A DNA stretch of 64,000 nt, from positions 27,075 to 91,074 of the forward strand of contig CAJUQK010000005.1 of assembly GCA_910588205.1 (NCBI GenBank), read 5' to 3'. The DNA comes from an uncultured Eggerthellaceae bacterium. Lineage in GTDB: Bacteria > Actinomycetota > Coriobacteriia > Coriobacteriales > Eggerthellaceae. This document shows, one piece after another, positions 36,050 to 44,201 of this stretch (positions within the stretch are counted from its first letter, which is position 1; each line of letters begins with the position of its first letter). Made by a program: the position numbers and the translations under genes. A model generated the notes under the pieces. The model was not told where the DNA came from. It saw only the letters and a list, made by a program, of their open reading frames with translations, and ran no database searches.

Positions 36050-36916
36050 ATGGCTAGAATCAGAACAATCAAACCGGAATCTTCATTGAGCGAAACGCTT
36101 GAATCCGTATCGATTCTTGCCGCGCTATTGTTCGCGCGATTGCCTTGCTTCGCAGACGATGAAGGGCGGATGAAGTACAGCCCGGCGAAGATTAAGGCGC
36201 AAGTATTCCCGATGCGCGAGGAGATCACGCGCGCGGATTGCGAATCGGCAATCATGGAACTTTGCGAGAAGATGCTCGTACAGGTCTATAGCGTAGATGG
36301 CTCCGATTACCTATGCATTACCGGATTCGCCGAACATCAACGCATCAATCGCCCCAGCCCTTCCGACCTTCCCGCGCCCCCTGTTCATACACCAATCAAT
36401 GATGATTCAGTGAGTAATCACGAACAAAGCAATGAATCGGAAGAAAACAGGGGCGGAACAGGGGAAACAACATCATTCAGTGAACATTCAGTGAATACTC
36501 ACTGCTGGAAAGGAAAGGAAAGGAAAAGGAAGGGAAAAGGAAAGGGAAAAGGAAATGGAAAAGGAAAGGAAAGGAATAAGGGGGATGCGTTCGATGAATC
36601 GCAACAGGCGCAACCATCGTTCGCACTTCGATGCTATGCGGCGTTCCAAGACGTTACCGGCAAGCCCGTTGGCAACATACCCCGCGATATCGAGGAATGC
36701 CTAGATGATTTCGCGGAAGCCTACACGATCACGGAAGTCCAAGCGATGATTCGCTTGAAGCAATCGCAATGGAAGGATAAACCGGAGTTGGCGAGATGGA
36801 TTCGCCCGGAAACCCTGTTCGCCCGTAGGCATTTCAAGGAATACATGGACGAAGCAAAGCGAAAGGATGGTGGCAACGATGCCGATGCTGGGCGATTCGA
36901 TGAATACAGCGATTAA
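36050..36916 (+). CDS. Phage replication initiator-like protein (DnaD/lambda O-like role)
   Basis: 288 residues. The N-terminal part (MARIRTIKPE to about 105) has the RTIKPEsS...FARLPCFADDEGR pattern of phage replication proteins with a winged helix. A middle low-complexity tract of Lys/Gly/Glu (about 150-178) encodes a purine-rich DNA stretch. The C-terminal part (about 185-270) is helical like DnaD-type helicase-loading regions. The DnaC-like gene follows and overlaps, which fits an initiator plus helicase-loader pair. The gene contains repeats that may be the origin. Confidence 0.75.
   Translation: MARIRTIKPESSLSETLESVSILAALLFARLPCFADDEGRMKYSPAKIKAQVFPMREEITRADCESAIMELCEKMLVQVYSVDGSDYLCITGFAEHQRINRPSPSDLPAPPVHTPINDDSVSNHEQSNESEENRGGTGETTSFSEHSVNTHCWKGKERKRKGKGKGKGNGKGKERNKGDAFDESQQAQPSFALRCYAAFQDVTGKPVGNIPRDIEECLDDFAEAYTITEVQAMIRLKQSQWKDKPELARWIRPETLFARRHFKEYMDEAKRKDGGNDADAGRFDEYSD
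36405..36595. repeat. Candidate replication origin: iterons plus homopurine tract
   Basis: Three direct copies of ATTCAGTGA (36405-36413, 36475-36483, 36486-36494) and one inverted TCACTG (36499-36504) lie immediately before a nearly pure A/G tract (36507-36595, two T interruptions). All are inside the replication-initiator gene, as the lambda origin lies inside gene O. Confidence 0.55.
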
Positions 36917-37637
36917 CGTTCGCGATGGCATAGGGCATTGCGAGTATTGCGGCAAGCCGCTTGGCTTCAAGGATTACCGCTTCGGTGATTTCAGCCACCG
37001 CGTTTATTCCGAATGCGATTGCCCAACGGCTGTTGCGGTTCGCGAAGAACGGGAACGGGCGGAAGCCGAAGCGGAGGAACGCAAGCGCAAGGAAGAACGG
37101 CTATCGGCGATGAAGCATGCGAACATCCCGCCCAAGTTCTACGATGCGCCGCTTCGATACCCGGATGCTTTCGAGATCGTGCGCAACGGCGGCGGGCTGT
37201 ACATCCAAGGAGAGAACGGGCGGGGCAAAACGGAACTTGCAATGGCTATCGCAACCCGGATGCTCGATGCCGGAAGGAAGGTATACGCCGCTTCGATGGT
37301 AGAACTCAAAGGCGCGTTGTTCTCAACATCGTACCGAACGGAAACGGAAGAACAGCTATTCGCAAAGCTATCGCGCCCTTGGCTTCTGGTTCTCGATGAC
37401 GTAGGGAAGGAATGCGATAGCAAACCGGTTGTATCGATGCTGTACCGCATCGTTGATGAACGGGATAAGAACCAACGCCCGCTAATCGTAACGAGCAACT
37501 TCCCGAAGAAGGAACTTACCGCGCGGCTTGCGCAATGCGGCGATGAATCCGCCGCCCGCGCAATAGTATCGCGGCTGTTCGGAATGACAACGAAGTACGA
37601 ACTTACGGGGCGCGATTGGCGCATCCCGCAACGATGA
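36879..37637 (+). CDS. DnaC-like helicase-loader ATPase
   Basis: About 252 residues. An N-terminal zinc-finger-like CEYCGKPL with a later C-x-C pair is followed by a charged helix and an AAA+ core: Walker A GENGRGKT (about 105), Walker B LLVLDDVGKE (about 160), sensor I VTSNFPK and the arginine finger region SRLFGM. This matches DnaC/IstB helicase loaders, which load the host replicative helicase at the phage origin. The start is uncertain among 36867, 36879 and 36900; 36879 has GGTGG five bases upstream. Confidence 0.88.
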   Translation: MPMLGDSMNTAINVRDGIGHCEYCGKPLGFKDYRFGDFSHRVYSECDCPTAVAVREERERAEAEAEERKRKEERLSAMKHANIPPKFYDAPLRYPDAFEIVRNGGGLYIQGENGRGKTELAMAIATRMLDAGRKVYAASMVELKGALFSTSYRTETEEQLFAKLSRPWLLVLDDVGKECDSKPVVSMLYRIVDERDKNQRPLIVTSNFPKKELTARLAQCGDESAARAIVSRLFGMTTKYELTGRDWRIPQR

Positions 37638-37650
37638 AAGGGGTTCAAGA

Positions 37651-37917
37651 ATGTCTATCAACGTAAAGGAAATCGTAAAGCGATGGATGCGCAAGCGCGG
37701 GTATCAAGGGCTGTACAACGATGTTGAATGCGGATGCAGCATCGATGAACTATTCCCTTGCGCATCGTACCAATGCGGCGATTGCGTACCGGCATACGAA
37801 TTCGATTGCGATGAATGCATACGTGAGAACTGTACGAAGCGAAGCGAAGCCGGGTTGTTCTACCATCCAGATAAGGATTATTGCAAGCCGATACACCCCG
37901 TAAGGCTAGGCGAATAG
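37651..37917 (+). CDS. Cysteine-rich small phage protein
   Basis: 88 residues with nine cysteines in CGC, CASYQCGDC and CDECIRENC arrangements after a short basic N-terminal helix. Small proteins of this design occur in many phages of gut bacteria near replication genes. It probably binds zinc; function unknown. Confidence 0.6.
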   Translation: MSINVKEIVKRWMRKRGYQGLYNDVECGCSIDELFPCASYQCGDCVPAYEFDCDECIRENCTKRSEAGLFYHPDKDYCKPIHPVRLGE

Positions 37918-37918
37918 C

Positions 37919-38095
37919 ATGAAGCGGTTATGCCGTAGCTGCTATCCTTCAACGCTTCGATGGATGCTAGGCATCTACAGCCCTAGCCTTCGCGTCGCCC
38001 GTTCATGCGTTGCATGCAAGCGCAACCATCCCCGAAGGTTCAAGCGATGCAACCATCGAACGAAGCTTCGCGACGACCGTTTCATATTGATATGA
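37919..38095 (+). CDS. Possible small zinc-binding protein
   Basis: 58 residues, very basic, with CRSC at the N-terminus and CVACKRNH in the middle, a plausible zinc-binding pair. It begins one base after the previous stop. No strong ribosome site. I rate it as possible because of the paired CxxC motifs and position. Confidence 0.4.
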   Translation: MKRLCRSCYPSTLRWMLGIYSPSLRVARSCVACKRNHPRRFKRCNHRTKLRDDRFILI

Positions 38096-38428
38096 AGTTC
38101 ATTGGCTTGTTTCTGTATGCTCAATGGCTTGTTTTTGCATCTGTTTTCCGAATTCAAATCATGCCCGCGAGCCCATGCGGGCATAGGCAAAAGGAAAAGA
38201 GGAAAAGAACGAATCGCGATACCGCATAAAGCGTAATCAAGCGGGCGTTTCATCATCGCTTCGCTAGGGGTAGGGGGAGCAAATCATACGCTTCCCCTAT
38301 CGCATACCCAACGCGCCCCCCCTTCCGCACCTACGCGCGAAATTGGGGGTTTCGGTAACGCTAATGATTTTGAAGTTGTAACGCTAACCGTAAAATCCTT
38401 CAAACGGCATCAATGCGAAGGAGTTAGC
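38096..38428. promoter_or_regulatory. Non-coding gap before the DNA-modification and packaging genes
   Basis: About 333 bases without a convincing gene. It holds a hairpin with an 8-bp stem (ATGCCCGC / GCGGGCAT, 38161-38184) lacking a T run. A direct repeat of GTAACGCTAA at 38355-38364 and 38378-38387 (23 bases apart, about two helix turns) lies just before the ParB-like gene. It is a natural place for the late promoter and its activator site, but I cannot identify -10/-35 boxes with confidence. Confidence 0.4.
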
Positions 38429-39028
38429 GTGGAAGATATCAAGCTTGAAACGGTCTACATCCCCGTTTGCGATTTGAAACCTTACGCGAACAACGCGAAG
38501 GTTCATACGGAAAAGCAAATCGCGCATATCGCGAAATCGATTGAGGAATACGGGTTCAACGACCCGGTGGATGTTTGGGAGAACGAAAGCGGCGAATATG
38601 AGATCGTTGCGGGGCATGGCGCGGTCGAAGCCGCGAAGAAGCTTGGCTTGGAAGCCGTCCCCTGTAACATCTTGAACCATCTAACGGACGAACAGCGGCG
38701 CGCGTATTGCCATATACACAACCAGACGCAGCGCGAAACCGATTTCGATTACGAAATCCTCATGGAAGATATGGCAGCCCTTAGCGGCTGCGATTGGGAA
38801 GCCTTCGGGTTCGAGGGCTTCAACTTCTCCCCGGATGAATTCGGAACAACCTTCGATTTGGACGATAACGAGGAACCGAAGGATAAGCAGATCACGCTGA
38901 AGCTTACCAAAGAGCAATACGAAATCATCATCGCCGCATGCGAAGCCGTAGGGGAACCGGCGCGAAAGGGCGGGAACAAGTACGGGAACCTTATATGCGA
39001 GGTGTGCGAACAATGGGCAGAGCGCTAG
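38429..39028 (+). CDS. ParB/Srx-like domain protein
   Basis: 199 residues. The N-terminal ParB-like fold (about 8-100) has LKPYANNAKVHTEKQIAHIA, then GFNDPVDVWE and IVAGHGAVEAAKKLG. The GHG...A block is the nucleotide-binding part of the ParB/sulfiredoxin fold. The C-terminal half is acidic and ends in a small helical domain. Such proteins are often next to or fused with phage DNA methylases or modification enzymes, which fits the Mom-like gene that overlaps its end. It might be a nuclease or a CTP-dependent DNA-binding protein; unproven. Confidence 0.8.
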   Translation: MEDIKLETVYIPVCDLKPYANNAKVHTEKQIAHIAKSIEEYGFNDPVDVWENESGEYEIVAGHGAVEAAKKLGLEAVPCNILNHLTDEQRRAYCHIHNQTQRETDFDYEILMEDMAALSGCDWEAFGFEGFNFSPDEFGTTFDLDDNEEPKDKQITLKLTKEQYEIIIAACEAVGEPARKGGNKYGNLICEVCEQWAER

Positions 39029-39705
39029 AAATCGAAGTGAAGGTAATACCTTCAAGCCTTGCAAACCCGTTCGTGAAGCGCGTTCATTATTCCGGCAAGG
39101 TAGTAAACAATTCAACGCTTCATCTTGGCGTGTTCCTAGATGGCGCGCTTCATGGCGTTATGTCCTTCGGCGCGCCGACGGACAAGTGCAAGGTATTGGG
39201 GTTGGTAGAGGGTACGCCTTGGAACGGGATGCTTGAACTCAACCGCATGGCGTTCGATGATTACCTTCCGCGCAACAGCGAATCGCGGGCGATATCGATT
39301 GCGATGAAGCTAATCAAGCGCAACGCCCCGCATGTGAAGTGGATTCTATCGTTCGCGGATGGATGCCAATGCGGGGACGGGACGATTTACCGCGCAAGCA
39401 ACTTCATCCTTACACAGATAAAGCCGAACAATACGTTGCGATACGACCCACAGGGGGGGGTCTTGCATTCGATTACGGCTTACAACCAAGGGCGCGAAAA
39501 GGAGTTCCGCAACTATCCGAAGGTTCCGGGATTCCAGCTTCGGTATATCTACTTCATCGACAAGCGTTGGCGCAAACGCCTAACCGTTCCCGAAATCCCA
39601 TTCTCGGCGATAGACGAAGCCGGAGCGGGCATGTACAAGGGCAAGCAGATCACGCAAGCCGAGCGGCATGTAGACGATTACGCATCGGGGGCTTCGCATG
39701 ATTAA
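39013..39705 (+). CDS. Mom-like DNA modification protein (GNAT-fold)
   Basis: 230 residues matching the Mom family pattern as I know it: VHYSGKVVNNSTLHLGVF near residue 35, then GVMSFGAPTDK, GTPWNGMLELNRM and PRNSESRAI. Mu Mom modifies adenines in DNA by an unusual acyl-type transfer and protects phage DNA from restriction. ATG 39013 lies inside the end of the ParB-like gene. The coding sequence contains eight consecutive G (39453-39460), which could slip and switch the gene off. A zinc-finger protein follows with an overlap. The family call is by motif memory but the blocks are long. Confidence 0.75.
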   Translation: MGRALEIEVKVIPSSLANPFVKRVHYSGKVVNNSTLHLGVFLDGALHGVMSFGAPTDKCKVLGLVEGTPWNGMLELNRMAFDDYLPRNSESRAISIAMKLIKRNAPHVKWILSFADGCQCGDGTIYRASNFILTQIKPNNTLRYDPQGGVLHSITAYNQGREKEFRNYPKVPGFQLRYIYFIDKRWRKRLTVPEIPFSAIDEAGAGMYKGKQITQAERHVDDYASGASHD

Positions 39706-40006
39706 GCGATGCGAGATGTGCGGGCATCCGTTCCATGCGCAGCGAAGCACGGCGAAATACTGTTCTACGCGCTGCCGCGTTCAAGCCCATCGCGGATACG
39801 CGCCGATTTGCCCGGATGCGCCGCCCGTAGTTTCGCCGAAAACGGATAGCGCGCTTGACGATACCGCGCTTTTGATCACGAACGCGAAGCAACTATCATC
39901 GGCGTTCGCGGAACAGGCGAAAGTTGCCCCGCTTCAATTGCGCGCCGGTTGCGAACGCGTTGCCGTTGCCATATTCGCCGCCATCGAATCCGAGGGATGG
40001 CTATGA
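39698..40006 (+). CDS. Small zinc-finger protein
   Basis: 102 residues. The N-terminal zinc finger CEMCGHPFHA...KYCSTRCRVQAHR (about 5-32) resembles phage and plasmid CxxC...CxxxC fingers. The rest is helical. It lies between mom and the small terminase, overlapping both. In Mu a zinc-finger protein (Com) activates mom translation from just upstream of it. The order here differs, so a Com-like role is only a thought. Confidence 0.65.
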   Translation: MIKRCEMCGHPFHAQRSTAKYCSTRCRVQAHRGYAPICPDAPPVVSPKTDSALDDTALLITNAKQLSSAFAEQAKVAPLQLRAGCERVAVAIFAAIESEGWL

Positions 40007-40533
40007 AGGGAAGGAAGCCGGACAAGAACGCAACGCGCCGCAAGCAAATCCAAAAGCCGCAAGCGGAATTGATTGCGGAACCTACGGGATTGCCCCCGAA
40101 GCTTCAAAAGCCCGATACCGTGCTTGCGAACCCTACGATGAACCAATGCTGGGATATGGTCGTAGGCGATGGCTACCAATACAGCGCGGCGGATATACCG
40201 CAGCTTGAAATGCTTTGCTATTCCTATGCCGTGTACAGGCAATGCGTTCAAAACACGATGCTGCCCGACGGGCGCGTCGTTACGAAGATAGGGCGCATCG
40301 GCGAGAACGGGACGATAGACCCGGCAACGGCGAAGGCGCATCCCGATATCAAAACAGCCCGCGAAGCTATGGCAACGTACCGGACGCTTGCAGACGAACT
40401 AGGGGTATCGCCGCTTGCGCGGCAGAAGATGGGATTGCTTGAAGCGGTAACGCATTCAACGCAAGCCGATTTAGTCAAGAAAACGCAGGAACTTTTCACG
40501 AGATTCAAGGGGCAATTGGGTGCGCCGAACTAG
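40003..40533 (+). CDS. Terminase small subunit (P27 family)
   Basis: 176 residues. The start MKGRKPDKNATRRKQIQK is typical of P27-type small terminases, followed by CWDMVVGDGYQYSAAD and a helical core (LADELGVSPLARQKMGL). It recognises phage DNA for packaging and forms a ring with the large subunit. The start overlaps the previous stop as ATGA, and its end overlaps the large subunit start. Confidence 0.88.
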   Translation: MKGRKPDKNATRRKQIQKPQAELIAEPTGLPPKLQKPDTVLANPTMNQCWDMVVGDGYQYSAADIPQLEMLCYSYAVYRQCVQNTMLPDGRVVTKIGRIGENGTIDPATAKAHPDIKTAREAMATYRTLADELGVSPLARQKMGLLEAVTHSTQADLVKKTQELFTRFKGQLGAPN

Positions 40534-41998
40534 GAGACAACGCTACAGCGTTGCCGGATTGGAGCAAGCGAACCTATATCAATTCTTTTGCAGTTCGCAT
40601 CTTCATCATGTTGGCAACGATGAATACTACGGGCTTCCGCTCGATATAGAGCCGTGGCAACGGGATGAAATATGGCGTCCCATCCTTGCATCCGGCGCAA
40701 TGCGAAACGGCAAGTTCCGCCGCCGCTACCGCCGCGCGCTTATCGGCTTGCCGCGCGATTACGGCAAGTCCGTTATCGCATGCGCGCTTCTCGTTACGAT
40801 TGCCAACATGGAGCCCGTGCATAACGGGCAATACGGGCTTATCGCGTCATCGGAAGAACAGGCGGGAAACCTTCTAACGAAGGTGAAAACCATGTGCGCG
40901 CTTGACCCCGAACTAAACGCGCTATGGGAGCCGTTGAAGAACAGCGTCAAGAACCGCGAAACGGGCGCGGAAATCAAGGTATACCCGTATTCGGAAGCCG
41001 CCGTGCAATCATGGCATTTCAACGTTGTTATCGCGGACGAGTTGCATGTTTGGCGCGATGATAAGGTTTGGCAAGCCATCATATCCGGGCAAAAGTCAAT
41101 CCCTAACGCATTGGCTATCGCGATCACGACGGCGGGGGATGAACAAAAGGGGTTCCTTTGGGAATGGCTCGAAAAGGATATCGAGCATGACAAGGCTTGT
41201 TACCTGTATTGGCTTGGCGCGGACGAAGGCGAGAAGCCGAACAGCAAAGCGCTTTGGAAGCGGCTTTGCCTTCCCTCATGGATTTCGATAGACGATATAC
41301 GCGACCAATACGAAGCATTGAACGCCGCGGCGTTCGAGCGGTATGTTTTGAACAGGTTCCCCGCAAAGAAGGCGGAGATCATGGCTATCAAGACCACGCG
41401 AATAAACAAATGCAAGAAAAGCAAGGTTAGGTTCGATTTCACGCAACGGTTCGCGATAGCCGTTGACGGCGCGGTATCGGGCGATACGATGGCGGCGGTT
41501 TGCTATCAGGAACAGGACGGCGTTGATGTTTTCAAGGAATACATTTGGGACGATGCCGGGGAAGACGGCTTCTACAACATCATGGAAGTCGGCGATGTTC
41601 TTGAAAACCTGTACACCAACATGCCGTACAGAAAGCCGCCCATAGGCGTAGACCCCGCGCGGATGAACGTGTTCTGCGATTACATGAAGCGCATCGGCGT
41701 TGAGGTGTTCGCGTTGAAGCAACAGCCTTCGATAATGTGCCCCGCATCATCGTTCTTGAAGTACTCAATCGAATCAGGCAAGGCGGCATTAGGCGCATGC
41801 CCAACGCTTGCAGATCACGCGGGGAATTGTATCGCGGAAGAGAATAAGGCATACGGGATGCGCTTCACGTCATCGGGAAGCGGAAGGACGAAGAAGAAGA
41901 TAGACGCGGCAATCGCGGCGGCGATGGCTATGTACATCTACAAGAATTCGGAACCGGAACCGGATTTCACAAACGCCCAGTTCGTGTTCGATATTTGA
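40520..41998 (+). CDS. Terminase large subunit
   Basis: 492 residues. The ATPase domain has a Walker A-like GLPRDYGKS (about 75) and Walker B VVIADELHVW (about 170). The C-terminal RNase H-like nuclease domain has acidic residues in AVDGAVSGD (about 315) and VDPARM (about 375). It drives DNA into the capsid and cuts it. The start is GTG 40520, overlapping the small subunit by 14 bases. Length and order are normal for an HK97-type phage. Confidence 0.95.
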   Translation: MRRTRRQRYSVAGLEQANLYQFFCSSHLHHVGNDEYYGLPLDIEPWQRDEIWRPILASGAMRNGKFRRRYRRALIGLPRDYGKSVIACALLVTIANMEPVHNGQYGLIASSEEQAGNLLTKVKTMCALDPELNALWEPLKNSVKNRETGAEIKVYPYSEAAVQSWHFNVVIADELHVWRDDKVWQAIISGQKSIPNALAIAITTAGDEQKGFLWEWLEKDIEHDKACYLYWLGADEGEKPNSKALWKRLCLPSWISIDDIRDQYEALNAAAFERYVLNRFPAKKAEIMAIKTTRINKCKKSKVRFDFTQRFAIAVDGAVSGDTMAAVCYQEQDGVDVFKEYIWDDAGEDGFYNIMEVGDVLENLYTNMPYRKPPIGVDPARMNVFCDYMKRIGVEVFALKQQPSIMCPASSFLKYSIESGKAALGACPTLADHAGNCIAEENKAYGMRFTSSGSGRTKKKIDAAIAAAMAMYIYKNSEPEPDFTNAQFVFDI

Positions 41999-42049
41999 TA
42001 GAGGTTGTAAGGCGCGGCTTAGGATTTCCGAAGCACGAAAGGAGTTGCT

Positions 42050-43456
42050 TTGGGAATCATCGCGAAAGCCGTCCGCAACATGGTTGAGCGGATAACGGGC
42101 GGCAGCTATACGTTCATCGCGCCCCTTCCCCTATCCGACAGAAGGGTAATCGGGCAGACGGCGGCGTATTATTCCGTTTCATTCCTTGGATGCATGCTTG
42201 CGAAATCAACCGCGCTTGCATCGCTTCCCGTTCATGTGTTCCAAAAGAAGGACGGCGTTCGCAAGAAAATCGAGCATCCGCTAACGCGCATCCTATCGCG
42301 AAGATGGAACGCATACATGACGGCGTTCGAGGGTTGGAATTGGCTGATACAGCGGCGCGACGTTTTCGGGCAAGCCGCCGTTCGCGTTACATACAACCTG
42401 CGCGGCGAACCCGTTGCGTTCTATCCGATAAACGCGCCAATCGAATTGATGTACGACGGCGCGACAAAGCAAACCTTCTACGAGGTTAAGAACGGCGATT
42501 CGTTCACGCCCGCGGGAAGGTACAAGTCCTATGAAATCCTCGTATTCAAAACCTACGTATCAACGGATTGCGGCGTTACCGGTGCAAGCCTTGCGAAGCT
42601 TGCCGCCGAGAACGTAGGGCTATCAATCGATTTGGAGAAGTTCTATTCACGGCTGTTGAACAACGGAAACCATTTCCCCGGATACCTTGAAACCGATAGC
42701 GATTTGACGAACGACGAAAAGAAGGAAATCGCCGAATCGCTCAAATCAACATCCGGGATACAGCCCGCCGGAACAATCCGCATATTCGACAAAGGGCTGA
42801 AATACAAGCAAAACCCTATGACGATGGGCGATATAAGCCTTGCGGAGCAACAAACATGGGTTCTTCAACAGTGCTGCCGCATCCTACGCGTTCCGCCTTC
42901 CTCGGTGTACGAGAACAGCCGTTCAACGTATTCAAACGTTGAGACGATGGAACTTCAATTCGCCCGAACGACGCTAACCAACGAAGCAACAGCAATCGAA
43001 CAGGTATTGCAGGTAATCATCGATGCTATGGCATCGCGCTTTCCCGATTGCTATGTGAAGTTCGATTTGAACGGGTACATGCGCGGGGCATACAAGGAGC
43101 GCATGGAGGGATACCGAATCGGCGTATATGCCGGGTTCTTCACGCGCGCCGAGATCAGGGAATGGGAAGAATTGCCGCCAATCGAAGGGCTTGAAGAACC
43201 GTTGCAGCCGACGGCGTACTACCCGGTTCGCGATGGGGAGCCGATTGATTGGAAAACCGGCAAGCCCGCGAATTCGATTCTGCCGATACGCGCCGATATG
43301 GAAGCGCGCGTATTACAGCGGTTCAAGGAAAACGGGGACAACGAGAAAACGCGCGATTTCGCGGCAACGGTACTGCTGCCGCTTGCGAAAGCATACGCCA
43401 TTGCCGGAATCGATTACGACTTGGAAGCCGAAATAGAAAGGTTGGCGCATGAATAA
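42050..43456 (+). CDS. Portal protein (HK97 family)
   Basis: 468 residues. HK97-type portal features: an N-terminal clip region (YYSVSFLGCMLAKSTALASLP), a central core with GNHFPGYLET, and the VLQQCCRILRVPPSSVYENS block typical of the family. It forms the ring through which DNA enters. The start is TTG 42050 with a strong AAAGGAG five bases upstream; no better ATG is near. Its end overlaps the protease gene by 8 bases. Confidence 0.93.
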   Translation: MGIIAKAVRNMVERITGGSYTFIAPLPLSDRRVIGQTAAYYSVSFLGCMLAKSTALASLPVHVFQKKDGVRKKIEHPLTRILSRRWNAYMTAFEGWNWLIQRRDVFGQAAVRVTYNLRGEPVAFYPINAPIELMYDGATKQTFYEVKNGDSFTPAGRYKSYEILVFKTYVSTDCGVTGASLAKLAAENVGLSIDLEKFYSRLLNNGNHFPGYLETDSDLTNDEKKEIAESLKSTSGIQPAGTIRIFDKGLKYKQNPMTMGDISLAEQQTWVLQQCCRILRVPPSSVYENSRSTYSNVETMELQFARTTLTNEATAIEQVLQVIIDAMASRFPDCYVKFDLNGYMRGAYKERMEGYRIGVYAGFFTRAEIREWEELPPIEGLEEPLQPTAYYPVRDGEPIDWKTGKPANSILPIRADMEARVLQRFKENGDNEKTRDFAATVLLPLAKAYAIAGIDYDLEAEIERLAHE

Positions 43457-44201
43457 GATATTTCTGTACGGAACCATAGGCGAAGATTGGTGGGACGAAA
43501 ACGCTGTTTCAGCGGGTGAATTCGTAAAACAGCTTGAAGCCTTCAACGGCGAAGAAGTCCATGTTTTCGTGAACAGTTCCGGCGGCTCCGCCTTCGATGG
43601 AAGCGCAATCTATTCCGCGATAATGCGCTACCCCGGCAGGGTCGTAGCGCATATTGACGGCATCGCCGCATCCGCCGCAAGCTTCTGCATCCTATCCGCC
43701 GATGAAGTGATCATATCGCCATCGGCGATGATGATGATTCATAACGCTTGGACGTACACGGCGGGCAACGCAAGCGAACTTCGCTCCGTAGCCGAAAGCC
43801 TTGAAAAGCTAGACGAAACCATTACAGGAATCTACGTCCGCAAAACCGGCATCGATTCCGCAACCATCGCCGCGATGATGAACGCTGAAACATGGCTAAC
43901 CGCCGACGAATGCGTAGAACAGGGATTCGCCGACAGCATGGACGAATCAAGCCCAGCAATCGAAGCGAACATAAACAAGCGGATGTTCGCGATGTTCAAG
44001 AACGCCCCCGAATTCGCAATACATCAAGAGCCGCCCGCTTCCGAAGGCGAAACGGAAACGGCTACTTGTAAGGGCGATGCAGCAATCATCAACCAGACGG
44101 AAGCCAAGGACGAAGCGTCCGACAGTTCCACGGGAACAGGGTATTGCGTCATTGCCGGAAGGATTTACGAGCAACCGAAGAAAGGAAGCACCAATGCTTA
44201 A
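43449..44201 (+). CDS. Head maturation protease (ClpP-like)
   Basis: 250 residues with a ClpP-like fold: FVNSSGGSAFDG, the nucleophile serine in GIAASAASF, and the catalytic His in MMMIHNAWT. It cleaves the scaffold/delta domain of the capsid protein during head maturation. The acidic C-terminal tail (about 195-250) may act as scaffold. It overlaps the capsid gene by 8 bases. Confidence 0.93.
   Translation: MNKIFLYGTIGEDWWDENAVSAGEFVKQLEAFNGEEVHVFVNSSGGSAFDGSAIYSAIMRYPGRVVAHIDGIAASAASFCILSADEVIISPSAMMMIHNAWTYTAGNASELRSVAESLEKLDETITGIYVRKTGIDSATIAAMMNAETWLTADECVEQGFADSMDESSPAIEANINKRMFAMFKNAPEFAIHQEPPASEGETETATCKGDAAIINQTEAKDEASDSSTGTGYCVIAGRIYEQPKKGSTNA

Noticed and set aside
36507..36595. 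The purine tract as a CRISPR or tandem-repeat array.
   Set aside because: There is no spacer/repeat periodicity; it is coding and irregular.
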